From NCBI GenBank assembly GCA_030035585.1, contig CM057477.1, positions 62,787,447 to 62,851,446 on the forward strand: DNA of 64,000 bases. The letters are read 5' to 3'. The notes under the pieces were generated by a model, which was not told the origin of the DNA, did no database searches, and saw only the letters and a list, made by a program, of their open reading frames with translations. Numbering within the stretch: position 1 is the first letter of the stretch; each line of letters opens with the position of its first letter. The stretch is from Dugong dugon. Lineage: Eukaryota; Chordata; Mammalia; Sirenia; Dugongidae. This document shows, one piece after another, positions 49,200 to 60,177 of the stretch. Made by a program: the position numbers and the translations under genes.

Positions 49200-49445
49200 A
49201 AACACATAATAACAGCAAACATCTATGCAGTACTGGGCAGTGTTTTAAATATATATTAACTCACTTATTCCTCACAAGAGCTCTGTGAGATAGGTACTAT
49301 TACTGCTTCCAATTTATAGATGAGGAAAATGAGGCTCCGAGAGGCTAAGTTACCAGCTCCAGGTCACAGCTAGTAAGAGGTGGAAGCAGAATGCAGGTAG
49401 TGTGGTTCCAGAGTCCATACTTTTAACCACTCTGCCCTACTGACT
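49200..49445 (-). mobile_element. MIR SINE, well preserved
   Basis: Antisense MIR nearly full length: 'atatattaactcacttattc', 'ctctgtgagataggtactat', 'gatgaggaaaatgaggctcc', 'ccaggtcacagctagtaaga', 'gttccagagtccatactttt' and 'aaccactctgcc'. Confidence 0.9.
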
Positions 49446-49959
49446 TGAAAATAATGATTAAGGCAGAGTGTGGATTAAGTGTCATCTTTTAAAAGTAGAA
49501 AAATAAATGTTTATTGAGTTTCCAGAAGAAGGTCACATCTAATCGGAGTTGAAATATGGTCCCTAAAGGACAGTAAGTTTCAGGGGAAGGGTGGAGTAGA
49601 ACTCTGGGTAAAGGGGACACATAAGAAAAAGCAAGATGTTAAGATAGCATATTAAAAGTATGTCTAAGAAGCCAGCTAGAAAGGAGCAAAGGGAAGCACT
49701 AAAGATTTCTGAGCTGAGCGTTGAGTAGGTATACTTAAAAATGTTTAACCTTATGGCTGGGGATGAGGGAGGTGGGCTTGGGCACTTAAAAACAGTACAA
49801 AGAAATAGTAACAGCCTGAATAATGGAGGTGGAGGGAAGAAGAAAAAAGAAAGCCAAAACGTGTTACAGAATCCACGATTACAGAACTGGATAATTGACA
49901 GAGTGACTGCTGTGTGCCAGGAACTGGGGACTCAGGAACAAGCAAGGGGGAGACAAGAG

Positions 49960-50202
49960 AAAGTAGAGTCAAAGGTGACTAAGCTTGTGAGGCTGGATGA
50001 CTGGACAATCATTAACAGAAACTACAACTTAGGGGGAGGAGCTCCTACGGAACATGAGGCAGTTACTCAGATAGGACAGGGCAGTGGAGAAGAGGTCCAG
50101 GTGGAAGATAAGGACTTGGAATCATCTGCAGAGTTTAAGTAGACAGAAAGGAACAAACATGACTAAGGAGTTAACCTTTACGTGCACACACGCAGCTCCT
50201 GG
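49960..50202 (-). mobile_element. Probable L2 fragment, antisense
   Basis: Phrases such as 'ggcagttactcagataggac', 'gaagaggtccaggtggaaga' and 'gacttggaatcatctgcaga' resemble the reverse complement of L2 ORF/3' sequence. The 133-codon frame at 49741-50142 is therefore not credible as a gene. Divergence is high. Confidence 0.45.
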
Positions 50203-50215
50203 GAGGAAGGGTAAA

Positions 50216-50384
50216 AACCAAAACCAAACCCACTGCTGTCAACGGATTCTGACTCATAGCAACCCTACAGGATAGAGTAGAACTGCCCCATAGGGTTTCC
50301 AAGGAGCAGCTGGTGGAATGGATTCAAACTGCCAACCTTTTGGTTAGCAGCCGAGATCTTAACCACTGTGCCACCAGGGCTCCA
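50216..50384 (-). mobile_element. AfroSINE with perfect duplication
   Basis: Reads 'acccactgctgtcaacggat', 'aggatagagtagaactgccc', 'ccaaggagcagctggtggaa' and 'aaccactgtgccaccagggc'. It is flanked by a perfect 13-bp duplication gaggaagggtaaa (50203-50215 and 50385-50397). Confidence 0.96.
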
Positions 50385-50397
50385 GAGGAAGGGTAAA

Positions 50398-51635
50398 TAG
50401 CCAAGAAAAGAGATAAAAGTAGCAGAAGAATGAAGAAAACTAGACTAGTGCAGTGTCAAAATAAGGAAGGTTCAAAAAGGAGTGAAAGACCAAGCTTAGC
50501 GAGAGGTCTAAGACGGCAAGGACTCAAGAGTAGCATGTTATACTGAAGAACGAAGACTGCACTTTTCTTTCAAAATTTTATACTCAAAGTAAAGATTTTA
50601 TATTATTTTTTAAAACTTATAAATTCTAATCATGTAGGTATTGATATTATCCCCTAAAGCCCACACAAGAAACTCAAGTACACAACATACTACGAACTAT
50701 ACTCCTCACACTGGAGATTACAAGCAAGTTGAGAATAATGAAGCCACAGTATAAACAAAATGTACAGCTTCCTGGAATGCTGACTTTACTGATATTAGAT
50801 AATATATCACTTCATATTAAAACAAATGAAAATGTATTATGGGGTAAATATAGGAAATTCACAAGATTTCAAAGAAATTTCTCACTTGCCTCAAGCCCCT
50901 TCAAGTTTGCCTCCCAAATTTCCTGCGTTTGAATTCGTTTTTTCCCAATCTTTGTCCCTGTCCTCAAAGACCCTTACAGATCAGCCTGATAAGTGATCAC
51001 CATAGGGGAGGGTACTAAGAGGCCATGACAGCACATAGAGGGGGCACCTTTGTCAGTCTTGGGGAGTCAGGGGCAGCTTCCCAGGAGTTACACGACCTTT
51101 AACGTGGGAAACCAAAAAAATATATGCCAAATACATAAAACTCTCTCACCTATGCCCTGAAGATTTAGAAGGAATTAAAACTAAAATCATGATGTTGATA
51201 AAATGGTGCTTGTAGTTGGGAGACACTGACAAGTGTTTTGCTTTTATTTCAGTAGTACTATTACTGACTGCATTTCCTACTCTTTATATATAAAGCAGAA
51301 ATATAATTATCTTTCTGAATTCACTACATTCTTTAAAATTCATTTAACCTTACAGGGATGTCCAAAGATAGTCAACAGTAGAATTTTGAGATTGATATGC
51401 AAACTCTATTTAGCCTGTGGTTAGTTAGCTTGGTTGGTTAAGTATGATATAATGAAGCTATGGTTCCAATGTTTATACGTCCTAATAAACTCCACTTTTC
51501 CATGGAATAATCCTGGCCAGTTATCCTCAATTATGCTGCAGGGGGTCACAATATGGATTCAGTTAAAGAATAGATGAATTAGTAACACTGCCACCTGGAT
51601 TAACAGAAAGAGCCTCTTATTCTTCTATAATCCAC
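50398..51635. other. No recognised feature
   Basis: AT-rich. Part of 50400-50540 may continue the antisense L2. No gene is supported. Confidence 0.35.
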
Positions 51636-51760
51636 TTCTCCATTCAACAGTCTGAATAATCTTTTAAAAAATATTTATCAGATTATGTTGCACACACCCC
51701 CAAGGCCCAAATAAAACCCTTCAATAGTCTTATTCTCAATGCAATAGGAACCTAACTCCT

Positions 51761-51969
51761 GTGTTGTTACTGATATGTGCCATCAAGTCGATTCCAACTC
51801 ATAGTGATCCTATATGACAGAGTAGAACTGCCCCCATAGGGTTTCCTAGGCTGTAATCTTTATGGGAGCAGATTGCTAGGTCGTTTCTACCGCAGAGAGG
51901 CTGGTGAGTTTGAACTGCCGACTTTTTGGTTAGTAGTCAAGCACTTACCCATTGTGCCACCAGGGTTCC
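51761..51969 (-). mobile_element. AfroSINE (first of a same-site pair)
   Basis: Contains 'tgccatcaagtcgattccaa', 'atgacagagtagaactgccc', 'aatctttatgggagcagatt' and head complement 'cattgtgccaccagggttcc'. It follows the target-like sequence cctaactcct (51751-51760). Confidence 0.93.
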
Positions 51970-51982
51970 TCTAATTCCTATA

Positions 51983-52195
51983 AACCGAAAAACCAAACCC
52001 ACTGCTGCCGAGTCGATTCTGAATCATAGCGACCTTATAGTACAGGGTAGGACCGCCTTACAGGGCTCCTGAGGCTGTAAATCTTTATGGAAGCAGACTG
52101 CCACATCTTTCTCCCATGGAGGGCTGATAGGTTTGAACTGCCAACCTTTTGGTTAGCAGCCGAGTGCTTTAAACACTGAGCCACCAGGACTCCTC
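51983..52195 (-). mobile_element. AfroSINE (second of a same-site pair)
   Basis: Starts 'aaccgaaaaaccaaaccca' and includes 'gtacagggtaggaccgcctt' and 'gtaaatctttatggaagcag', ending 'gagccaccaggactcct'. It is flanked by 12-bp ctaattcctata (51971-51982) and ctaactcctata (52196-52207). It lies in the same orientation as its neighbour, 13 bp away. Confidence 0.94.
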
Positions 52196-52779
52196 CTAAC
52201 TCCTATAGGGCCCTATATTTAGCCCCTACTTACCTTTGGAACTTCACCTCACACCACTGTCCCCCTTGCGGCCTGTTCTCCAGCCACCCTGGCCCTCCTT
52301 TTGAAAGTCAATCTCCTTCCCACAGCAGAGGCCTTGCACTTCCTGTGCCCTCTAACAGAACATAAAGACAGACATAAAGCCCCATCCTCATGGTTAAGAA
52401 TTTCTGAGAAGTGAAGTGTCTAGTGAAAAAGAACAACAAACCATATAAATAGCTCATGAAGCCCCATGTGACAAGCATAAAGTGGCAGGTGACCATCAAT
52501 CTTGGCAGAATAACAAGTTGAGGGAAAATTAATGCTAATAAGCCATATTCATTAAATGAGGGACTCTAAATTATTAATAACAACCCAAGTGCCAATATAA
52601 AATGGAAATCTCTGTGTAGTGTGCCTCTAAACCCAGAAAAGCCAACAAATCTCCACAAAATTATTAGAAATAGTTAAAGGAAAAAAAAAGGTTACTAAGA
52701 ATAGCACAGGCAACACTGGTGAATTCTGAAGCAAACATTATTATGCTGGATCAAAATGATCAAGAGGATAGGAAACACA

Positions 52780-53185
52780 TGGAAACCAGACTTACTAGAG
52801 CCATTGAGACTCGGGGGATGCCTGAATCTACTGCCCAGAAATAAGCTTTAAACCGTGAACTAAGATTATCCCATGAAGCCTGTGTTAAACTAAACAACAA
52901 TTTAGCTCAATGAATAAAGAATGTTTGCGTTGAGCATTGTGCTTTTATAAGGAATTATCTACACGAGTTCAAACTGACAACAGTTAATCTAAAGTACAGA
53001 TGAGAACTTTAACGGCAGAGAATCTAAATTGATGGTGATGTAACAATATGGGTAGAGATAGTTAAGAACGGCGACATGTTGTGAAGTATGTAACCAATGC
53101 CACTGAAGTGCACATGCAGAAACTGCGATCGAGTGTAGGTTTGGTCGTGTACATTGCCACCAAAAAGAGAAAGTCACTTACAAAC
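52780..53185 (+). mobile_element. L1 3' end (type A), diverged
   Basis: Contains 'cctgaatctactgcccagaa', 'atttagctcaatgaataaag', 'cgttgagcattgtgctttta', 'gttcaaactgacaacagtta' and 'ccaatgccactgaagtgcac'. It is the same 3' UTR as at 18.1 and 26.1 kb but more mutated. Confidence 0.75.
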
Positions 53186-53289
53186 AAACAAAAAAGAGGA
53201 TAGGAAAATTTTAATACATCTTTAACACTAAAAAACCTGGAACTCCTTGCCCTGAAAAGCATAAAGCTAAAAATGTGATCCAAGTCTAT

Positions 53290-54275
53290 TAAATTAGGAA
53301 AGATACAGTAAGAATATGCAATTGTTCACTAAATTCGAGTTACTAGAACTAAAGGGGAAGAAAGAAGAGACAGACAGTTGAAAGAAGAAATAAAATTATA
53401 TTTTTAACAAGTTTAACCATTACTACTAATCAAAGTAACTCACATTAAAACAAGATACTATTTTCAACTATCAAATTAGGGAATTAGGAAAAAAAGTAAA
53501 AAAAAAAACTCAATCTGAACAAGGGAAATAAGAACTCTCATACATTGCTAGTGAAAGTATAGTCAAGGCCCCTTTGAAAAGAAATTTGTCAGTACGTATT
53601 AAACCAAAAAACGAAACCCGTTGCTGTCAAGTCAATTTCGACTCATAGCGACTCTATAGGACAGAGTAGAACTGCCCCGTAGGGTTTCCAAGGCTGTAAT
53701 CTTTACAGAAGTAGGCTGCCACCTGTTTCTCCCACAGAGCAACTGGTGGGTTCAAACTACCAACCTTTTGGTTAACCTTTTGATGAGCAGGTGAGCACTT
53801 AACCACTGGGCCACCAGGGCTCCTCAGTACATATTAGCGGTCTTAAAAATGTTCATAATCTTTCATCCATTAAATTTCACTTCTGTGAATTAACCCCTAA
53901 GGAAATAATCCTAAATGCATAAAAAGTTTAATACATAAATATGAATGTTCATTAAAGCATTACTTGTAATAAAACAGTGAAAAAAATGAATGTCTGTTAA
54001 TAAGGGCATAAATAAACTTTGATGATACATGCATACAATGTTTTTATATATTAAGTAAAAATGTTTCTGAAGAACTTGTGATAATATGAAAAAACGTTAA
54101 GTTAAAAAATTATGAACAGTTGTCAATTTCATACATTCTCAAATAACATTAACAAAAATCTGTGCCTAAAATTTTTCTGCTTTCTACAGCTGAATTGTAA
54201 TAATGGGAAAATAAATTTAACTAAGCAATAAACTAATTCTAATTTACGTTTGGAAGGAAAAAAAAAAGGGAAGCT
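53290..54275 (+). mobile_element. Old L1 3' portion with an AfroSINE
   Basis: L1 ORF2 C-terminal/3' UTR text: 'agaactctcatacattgcta', 'gtgaattaacccctaaggaa', 'ttcattaaagcattacttgt' and 'ttaataagggcataaataaa'. Interrupted at 53602-53823. Confidence 0.75.
53602..53823 (-). mobile_element. AfroSINE in L1
   Basis: Contains 'aaacccgttgctgtcaagtc', 'ataggacagagtagaactgc' and 'aatctttacagaagtaggct'. The head complement has an internal 14-bp-scale duplication ('aaccttttggttaaccttttg'). It is flanked by a 13-bp duplication tcagtacgtatta/tcagtacatatta (53589-53601 and 53824-53836). Confidence 0.94.
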
Positions 54276-54499
54276 ATAAACTTCATAAAATATCTACTCA
54301 GCTGTCTATTTTCCCCAGCAGGCTGTTGGTACCTAAGGATCAGATCAGGAGGTACCCTAAGATTGGGAGCTACATCTTATTTCTTTATCTCTACCATCTA
54401 GCACATCTGTTGGCATATGGTAGTTGCTCAGTAAATTAGAACATGACACTCTGAAAACACCTACCCATCTAAATGCCAGCTTTCTAAACAAAAAGAAAT

Positions 54500-54522
54500 A
54501 CACACACACACACACACACACA
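54500..54522. repeat. (AC)n microsatellite
   Basis: About 11 AC units. Confidence 0.95.
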
Positions 54523-54779
54523 TGCTTTCTTTTTCAAACAATCAGGAACCAGTTGACCAAGCCAAAAATCTGGGAAACTATGTAGTACTTGATTTAAAAA
54601 AAATGTTATCGTCAATAAATGCCTTTTCTTCTTTTTTAATGTTTAAGGAAAGTAGTGGGAAGGGTTTCATGCTGAAGATTTTAATTTGAGAACTGCAGGA
54701 CTGATTCAATTTGGTTATATGAAGAGCTTGAATGCCTATCAGGTTAAGAGGAACTGCTCAAACAAAAGCCATCATTAGA

Positions 54780-55440
54780 ATCTTGACTTCCCTTAAATGC
54801 CCCTGTTCCCAAGAGTTCCACCTTCAGCCTTCTGCTCTTCTCATTCTACACACACTTTCTGGGTGATCACATCTACTCTAGTAGCTTTAATTACCAGCAT
54901 TAACACAACAGCTCCCAAATCATTAGTTTCATTTCAGAATTTTATCCCAACCTTCAGGCTCCCATTTGAATGCCCACTGGCTATCTCTACTTGGATATTT
55001 GTTTCAAACTCGATATACTCGAACTGAATTAATCTTCCCCTCTGTAAGCCTGTTCATACTCTACTGTATTTCTGTGAAACAAAACAGCTTCCCTCCTAGA
55101 AAAACAGGTCATCTTTGATTTATCCTTTTCCCTATACCTACATCCATCAATTAACAAGATTTAGGAATTTCTAAGTATTTCTTAAAGCAATGTCTTCATT
55201 TCTATCTCTAAAGCCTCTGTCCTAATTCAGGCCCACATTTGCTCTTGCCTAAATTCTGAAATTGCCTGCTAGTTGGTTTTCTTGCCTCTTAGTACTAACT
55301 CATCAGTCCTCCTCGGAGACCAGTAATCCTCTACATTCTTTGTCTTAACACTTCTGAAATGTTCTTGGTATGGTTGTCTGCACTATTAAGTCAGCTACTG
55401 TATGAGGAAAGAGGCTGTTTCTCTCATACCATTTTGCTTT
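54780..55440 (+). mobile_element. L2 LINE fragment
   Basis: Matches in order: 'ggtgatcacatctactctag', 'aacagctcccaaatcattag', 'cccactggctatctctactt', 'gaactgaattaatcttcccc' and 'aaattgcctgctagttggtt'. These are typical of L2 ORF2 end sequence, and the region is non-coding now. Confidence 0.7.
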
Positions 55441-55605
55441 ACTTTATGTGGAACTAATTTAAAACGGCTTCATGCAAAAGATCTAATAAGTGACTGATAG
55501 CAATCATTGCCTCAAATCCTGTATCTCAAATAAGAACCATTTATTTATTTTTAAAATGTATATAGATGCTTTTTGGAATCAATGCAATACCAATTAATGT
55601 AAATC

Positions 55606-55726
55606 TCTGGAGAAAAAGATGTGGCAGCCAGCTTCCCCACAGATTACAACCTTGGAATCCCTATGGGGCAGTTCTACTTCATCCTATGGGGTCACTATGA
55701 GTCAGAATTGACTTGACAGCAACTGG
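55606..55726 (+). mobile_element. AfroSINE, 5'-truncated
   Basis: Starts in the longer body ('ctggagaaaaagatgtggca'), followed by 'ggggcagttctacttcatcc' and tail 'gtcagaattgacttgacagc'. The tRNA head and Pol III boxes are missing. Confidence 0.88.
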
Positions 55727-55892
55727 GGGCTAGAAATGATAAAATTTTTTGTCATGCATTTTCTTAGTCAATGTACACAAAAAGAACAAAGATCTGTGAA
55801 TTTTTTTAATATTCAAAATAGGCCTTCACACTTAAAATGTGTATTAGGAAGAAATTGGCCTAGCGAAACAGGGCGAATGTTCAACAATAGAA

Positions 55893-56102
55893 CCAAACCA
55901 AAGCCAGATGCCATCCCTTCTGACTTGATGGAGTCTCCAAGTGTCTCAGAGTAGAACTGTGCTCCATAGGGTTTTCAATGACTGATTTTCAGAAGCAGAT
56001 TGCCAGGCCCTTCTTCTGAGGCATCTCTGGGTGTACTCAAACCTCCAACATTTTGGTTAGCAGAACAGTGAATTAACTATTTGTACCACCCAGGGACTCC
56101 TT
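55893..56102 (-). mobile_element. AfroSINE, 'gtgtctcagag' subfamily
   Basis: Contains 'ggagtctccaagtgtctcag', 'gtgctccatagggttttcaa', 'gaagcagattgccaggccct' and head complement 'gtaccacccagggactcc'. It is flanked by aacaatagaa (55883-55892 and 56103-56112). Confidence 0.93.
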
Positions 56103-56727
56103 AACAATAGAAAGCACTCCAGGAATAACATGAATTGACTAGAACAGAGATCAGCTGATAAAAATTAGTTAAGTTTTCTTTTCATTTTTATTCAGAATTT
56201 GTGGAAATCCTATCAGCTAACTAAAACATATCCAATTACAGTCACCATGAATGATATCAGCCAATGCTTTGCTGAGCCGTAATAGAGAATTCTGTCTTAT
56301 TTCTTCTACCCTTTCCTTCTAAGTATGCTCTAAAGTTAGCTAGTTAAGGTTTTGGGGAGAAGAGAATTCAGATACAAGTTACCTCACTAGGCATGAGCAA
56401 ACCTAGACACCAATTAAAAAAGTTTTGCTAGATAAACCATGAAGATAGCCTACATTAAACTCTAACATATACATAACAGTAGAAGAATTTGGGGACAGTT
56501 CCTTTCAACATTTGGGTAGCTACAGATAAGTAAAATTTTGTTAACTAAGAAGGGAAATATAAGCTGACATGCTACCTTTTCTATTACTCGTCTTTTCTAT
56601 CAATCTTATATTCAAAACATCCGAAGGACATTCTAATTAAAACTCTTCTGAATATGATCTGATCATTTGGAGAAAATATAAATTATCCATTAAATGCTGC
56701 TAGAAGAACTAGGAGCCATCTGAACAA

Positions 56728-56747
56728 TAAATAAATAAATAAATAAA
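56728..56747. repeat. (AATA)n tetranucleotide repeat
   Basis: Five AATA units, next to the left end of the following L1. Confidence 0.92.
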
Positions 56748-57960
56748 TTTGGATCCACTCAGTGCACCAAGAGAAACTCCAAAGAGGCTGAAGATTTATA
56801 TAGAAAAAATGAAACCAATCATTAAAGAAAATATAAGATAGTTTCTTTATACCCTGAAATAGGAAAAGTCTTTCTTGACTAAAATTCTGCAGTGATAAAA
56901 GGAAAGTTTGCTGGATTTAACTATATAAAAATCAAAAACGTCTGCATGGCCAAAAAGAAAGAAAAAATCCATCATTAGCAAAATCAAAGATAAATGCCAA
57001 ACTGGGAAAAAATGTTACTCATATCACTAACAAAAAATTTCCATGATATATGAAGAGGTCTCAGAGATTGTAAAAAAAAAAAAAAAATGACCAACAATTC
57101 GATAGAATAATGTGCAAAGGATAGGAATTAGCAGTACATGGAAAAGAAAACTTATATATGAAAAATGCTTAGTCACTTTTAAGAAACATGCAAATTGAAA
57201 CCACTCTGAGATACGATTTTCACCTAATAGATGGGCACAAATCCAGTTCAACAGGACACTCTAAAGACAAGGCAGCAGAGAAACAGGCATTCTCAGCCAC
57301 TGCTCATGGAGTGTAAACTGGTACACTCCCATGGAGGGCGATTTGGCAATCTGCATCCAAATCACAAATGCATGCCCTTTGACCCAGCAATTCTATGTCC
57401 TGGAATATAAATTACCTAATTCAAAAATATACTTACACAGCTAGGAAATGGCATACGAACAAGGTAACTCATTACAGTATTGTTTGTAGCAGCAAAAGAA
57501 CCAAACTAAAATGTACATTAACTGGAGATTGGTTAAATAAAATATGGTACATCTGTATAATACAGTGCTGTTGATGTTGTTTAGTTGCCAGTGAGTCAAT
57601 TTCAACCATACAACTGTAAAAACGACAAGCACAAAGTCTACTTACTATATGAAAGACTGCCAAGAAATATTGTTAAGTGAAAAAAAGCAAGCGGCAGAAC
57701 AGTGTGTATAGTGTGCTACCTTTTGAGTAAATTCGTAAAAAGTGAAAAAATTAATATATAAATTTTTTTTCTTAAGTATATGAATTCTTAATTGCTTGTA
57801 TATATAGAATCATCTCTGAAAGAATATATAAAGACTTTAACAGTGGTTGCCTAGGGGCTACGGCTAGGGAGCTGTGTAGTACTGGGTGAATTTGTAACAG
57901 AATAGAGAAACTTTGCAATAAGTACAATTTTTAAACCTACTAAAATTTTTAAAAAGAAAA
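56735..57960 (+). mobile_element. Old L1 3' portion
   Basis: L1 ORF2 C-terminus and 3' UTR: 'aaacgtctgcatggccaaaa', 'gcatgccctttgacccagca', 'attctatgtcctggaatata', 'tattgtttgtagcagcaaaa' and 'aacagtggttgcctaggggc'. Degenerate, sense strand. Confidence 0.8.
57566..57606 (-). mobile_element. Possible AfroSINE/RTE tail fragment
   Basis: Only about 40 bp: 'gttgatgttgtttagttgcc' then 'agtgagtcaattt', resembling the complement of the SINE/RTE 3' tail inside L1. It is too short for certainty. Confidence 0.4.
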
Positions 57961-58193
57961 CCACCTCACTTGGAATAAGCAGTAACTTCAGAGGGGAAAA
58001 CAGAATATAAATATGAAAATAGAATATAAATATGAATAAAACCCATGCTTCTGGTATACTACTTCTGAGAGTAGGTAAACATTTTTCATGTTCCCCTCTA
58101 TAACACTATTTGAAATGGATTGTTGAAAAAGTGAGATTGATTTTAATAAAAATATATCCCATTTCCAAAAAGCAGTTTCTAAATGCTTTAGCT

Positions 58194-59053
58194 GAAGATC
58201 ATTCAAAAGCAGCTTTCTGAGGGAACTGTCAGAAATTCAGGCCGGATTCAGAAGAGGACGTGGAACCAGGGATATCATTGCTGATGTCAGATGGATCCTG
58301 GCTGAAAACAGAGAATACCAGAAAGATATTTACCTGTGTTTTATTGACTATGCAAAGGCATTTGACTGTGTGGATCATAACAAATTATGGATAGCATTGC
58401 AAACAATGGGAATTCCAGAACACTTAATTGTGCTCATGAGGAACATGTACACATCTCAAAAGGCAGTTATTCGAACTGAGCAAGGGGATACTGTGTGGTT
58501 TAAATTCAGGAAAGGTGTGCGTCAGGGTTGTATCCTTTCACGATACTTATTCCATCTGTATGCTGAGCAAATAATCCGAGAAGCTGGACTATATGAAGAA
58601 GAAAGCGGCATCAGGATTGGAGGAAGACTCATTAACATCCTGCATTATGCTGATGATACAACCTTCAGGACCGAAGAACTGACGCCTTTGAATTGTGGTG
58701 TTGGCAAAGAATATTGAATATACCATGGACTGCCACAGGAATGAACAAATCTGTATTGGAAGAGGTACAGCCAGAATGCTCCTTAGAAGGATGGCGAGAC
58801 TTCGTCTCACATACTTTGGACACGTTATCAGGAGGGATCAGTCCCTGGAGAAGGACATCATGCTTGATAAAATAAAGGGTCAGCACAAAAGAGGAAGACC
58901 CTCAACGAGATGGACTGACACAGTGGCTGCCAACAATGGGCTCAAGCATAACAATGATCGTGAGCATGGTGCAGGACCTGGCAGTGTTTCGTTCTGTGGT
59001 ACATGGGGTCGCTATGAGTTGGAGCTGACTCGACGGCACCTAACAATGACAAT
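58194..59053 (+). mobile_element. RTE (BovB-type) LINE, 5'-truncated with internal deletion
   Basis: 860-bp element flanked by tgctttagct (58184-58193 and 59054-59063). An open frame from about 58211 to 58716 encodes reverse-transcriptase motifs in order: QAGFRRGRGTRDI, then FIDYAKAFDCVDH (first catalytic Asp), GVRQGCILS, and YADD at 58646-58657 (the catalytic pair). Right after YADD-TTF it jumps to the C-terminal part: a shifted frame reads DAFELWCW and, in another frame, LTYFGHVIRRDQSLEK. Compared with BovB-type ORFs about 400 bp between these points is missing, with the junction near 58660-58675. The 3' UTR ends 'ctgactcgacggcacctaac'. The protein is not functional. Confidence 0.92.
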
Positions 59054-59782
59054 TGCTTTAGCTAATGTGTAATACCTTTAGAATAATGTTACTTTATGTG
59101 CATAACTTCAGCATCTAGACTATTAAAAGAGTTTTTCTTATTGAACATCACTGGTGTGCCTGGGAATCATTGAGGGTGCTAGAAACTGATGCTGAACAAG
59201 GAGGGAGCACACCCCTTCCCATCTCCCCTCCAACATGGATAACCTCCCTCTTAATCCTGACGACCCTAATATTTTTTTTTTTAATAGTCTTAAATAGTCT
59301 CCTAATAAAAATTCCTAAAGACTAGGATTCCGGCTCCCAAAGGCTATCTGGGTACAGTGGCTAATGGAAACTAGTCACATGATAGACATTTGACAGAAAA
59401 GAAACCCCAGGACATCACACCACATCAAACCACGTGCAGACCATCCTCAAAACACACCCAGTGACTGCATCACACCAGTAGAGAAATATTCTTCCTTACT
59501 TATTATGGGAAAATAACCAGTAGTACAAGTAAAATACTATTTGAATCACGCTTGTTAAAAGTAGCAAAATCTATAACAGGATTCTTTAAAAACAATCCAT
59601 CACAAATCCAGTACGTAGAAAAGATGAGGCCAAGGCAACTTGCAATTTCTCCTTTCAAAGACAGGATTTTCCCTCTATAATTCCTTTCTTTTCCCCTATT
59701 TCTGGAAACAGCAACACTGATTCTCAAAATAGAAAATAACACATTTTGGCAAAAGCAGATTGATTACCACCAAGATGAAGAG

Positions 59783-60177
59783 CCATCCCGTCTGTCAGTT
59801 TGTTGTACTGTGGTAGTTCGCGGGTTGCTATGATGCTGGGAGCTATGCCACCGAGATATCAAATACCAGCAGGGTAACCAATGGTGGACAAGTTTTAACT
59901 GAGCTTCCAGATTAACACAGAGGAGGGAGAAAGGCCTGGCAATCTACTTCTGAAAACTAGTCAATGGAAACCCTATGGATCACAACAGAAGAGCGTTCTG
60001 TATAGTTCTGGAAAATAGAACCCCCTAGGTTGGAAGACACTCAAAATATGAAGTGTTCGCAACAACAAGCTCGACCATACCAACAATCATGAAGATAGTG
60101 CAGGACTGGGCAATGTTTCGTTCTGTTGTACATAGGGTTACCCATTGAGTCTGTGCAGATTCAAAGGCAACTAACAA
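59783..60177 (+). mobile_element. 395-bp non-autonomous RTE-derived element
   Basis: Perfect 12-bp flanking duplication caagatgaagag (59771-59782 and 60178-60189). The body starts 'ccatcccgtctgtcagtttg' and includes 'aaaggcctggcaatctactt'. The tail 'gtgcaggactgggcaatgtt' plus 'tcgttctgttgtacataggg' closely parallels the tail of the neighbouring RTE and ends ggcaactaacaa. There is no coding capacity. It looks like the two ends of an RTE joined with the middle lost. It is probably mobilised by RTE enzymes. Confidence 0.8.

Larger units (their letters stand above)
51640..52350 (+). mobile_element. L2 LINE fragment with two AfroSINEs
   Basis: The left part ('gaataatcttttaaaaaata', 'aaaacccttcaatagtctta', 'ggaacctaactcct') joins the right part ('ataggg ccctatatttagcc', 'ggcctgttctccagccaccc', 'gaggccttgcacttcctgtg'). 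Together they follow L2 in order once the two SINEs at 51761-52195 are removed. Confidence 0.75.

Noticed and set aside
49741-50142. 133-codon open frame
   Set aside because: No domain, lysine/glycine-rich low-complexity start, and its second half lies in what looks like antisense L2.
58370-58717. Candidate host gene with reverse-transcriptase motifs
   Set aside because: It lies within a 5'-truncated RTE bounded by a target-site duplication and has an internal deletion with frameshifts.
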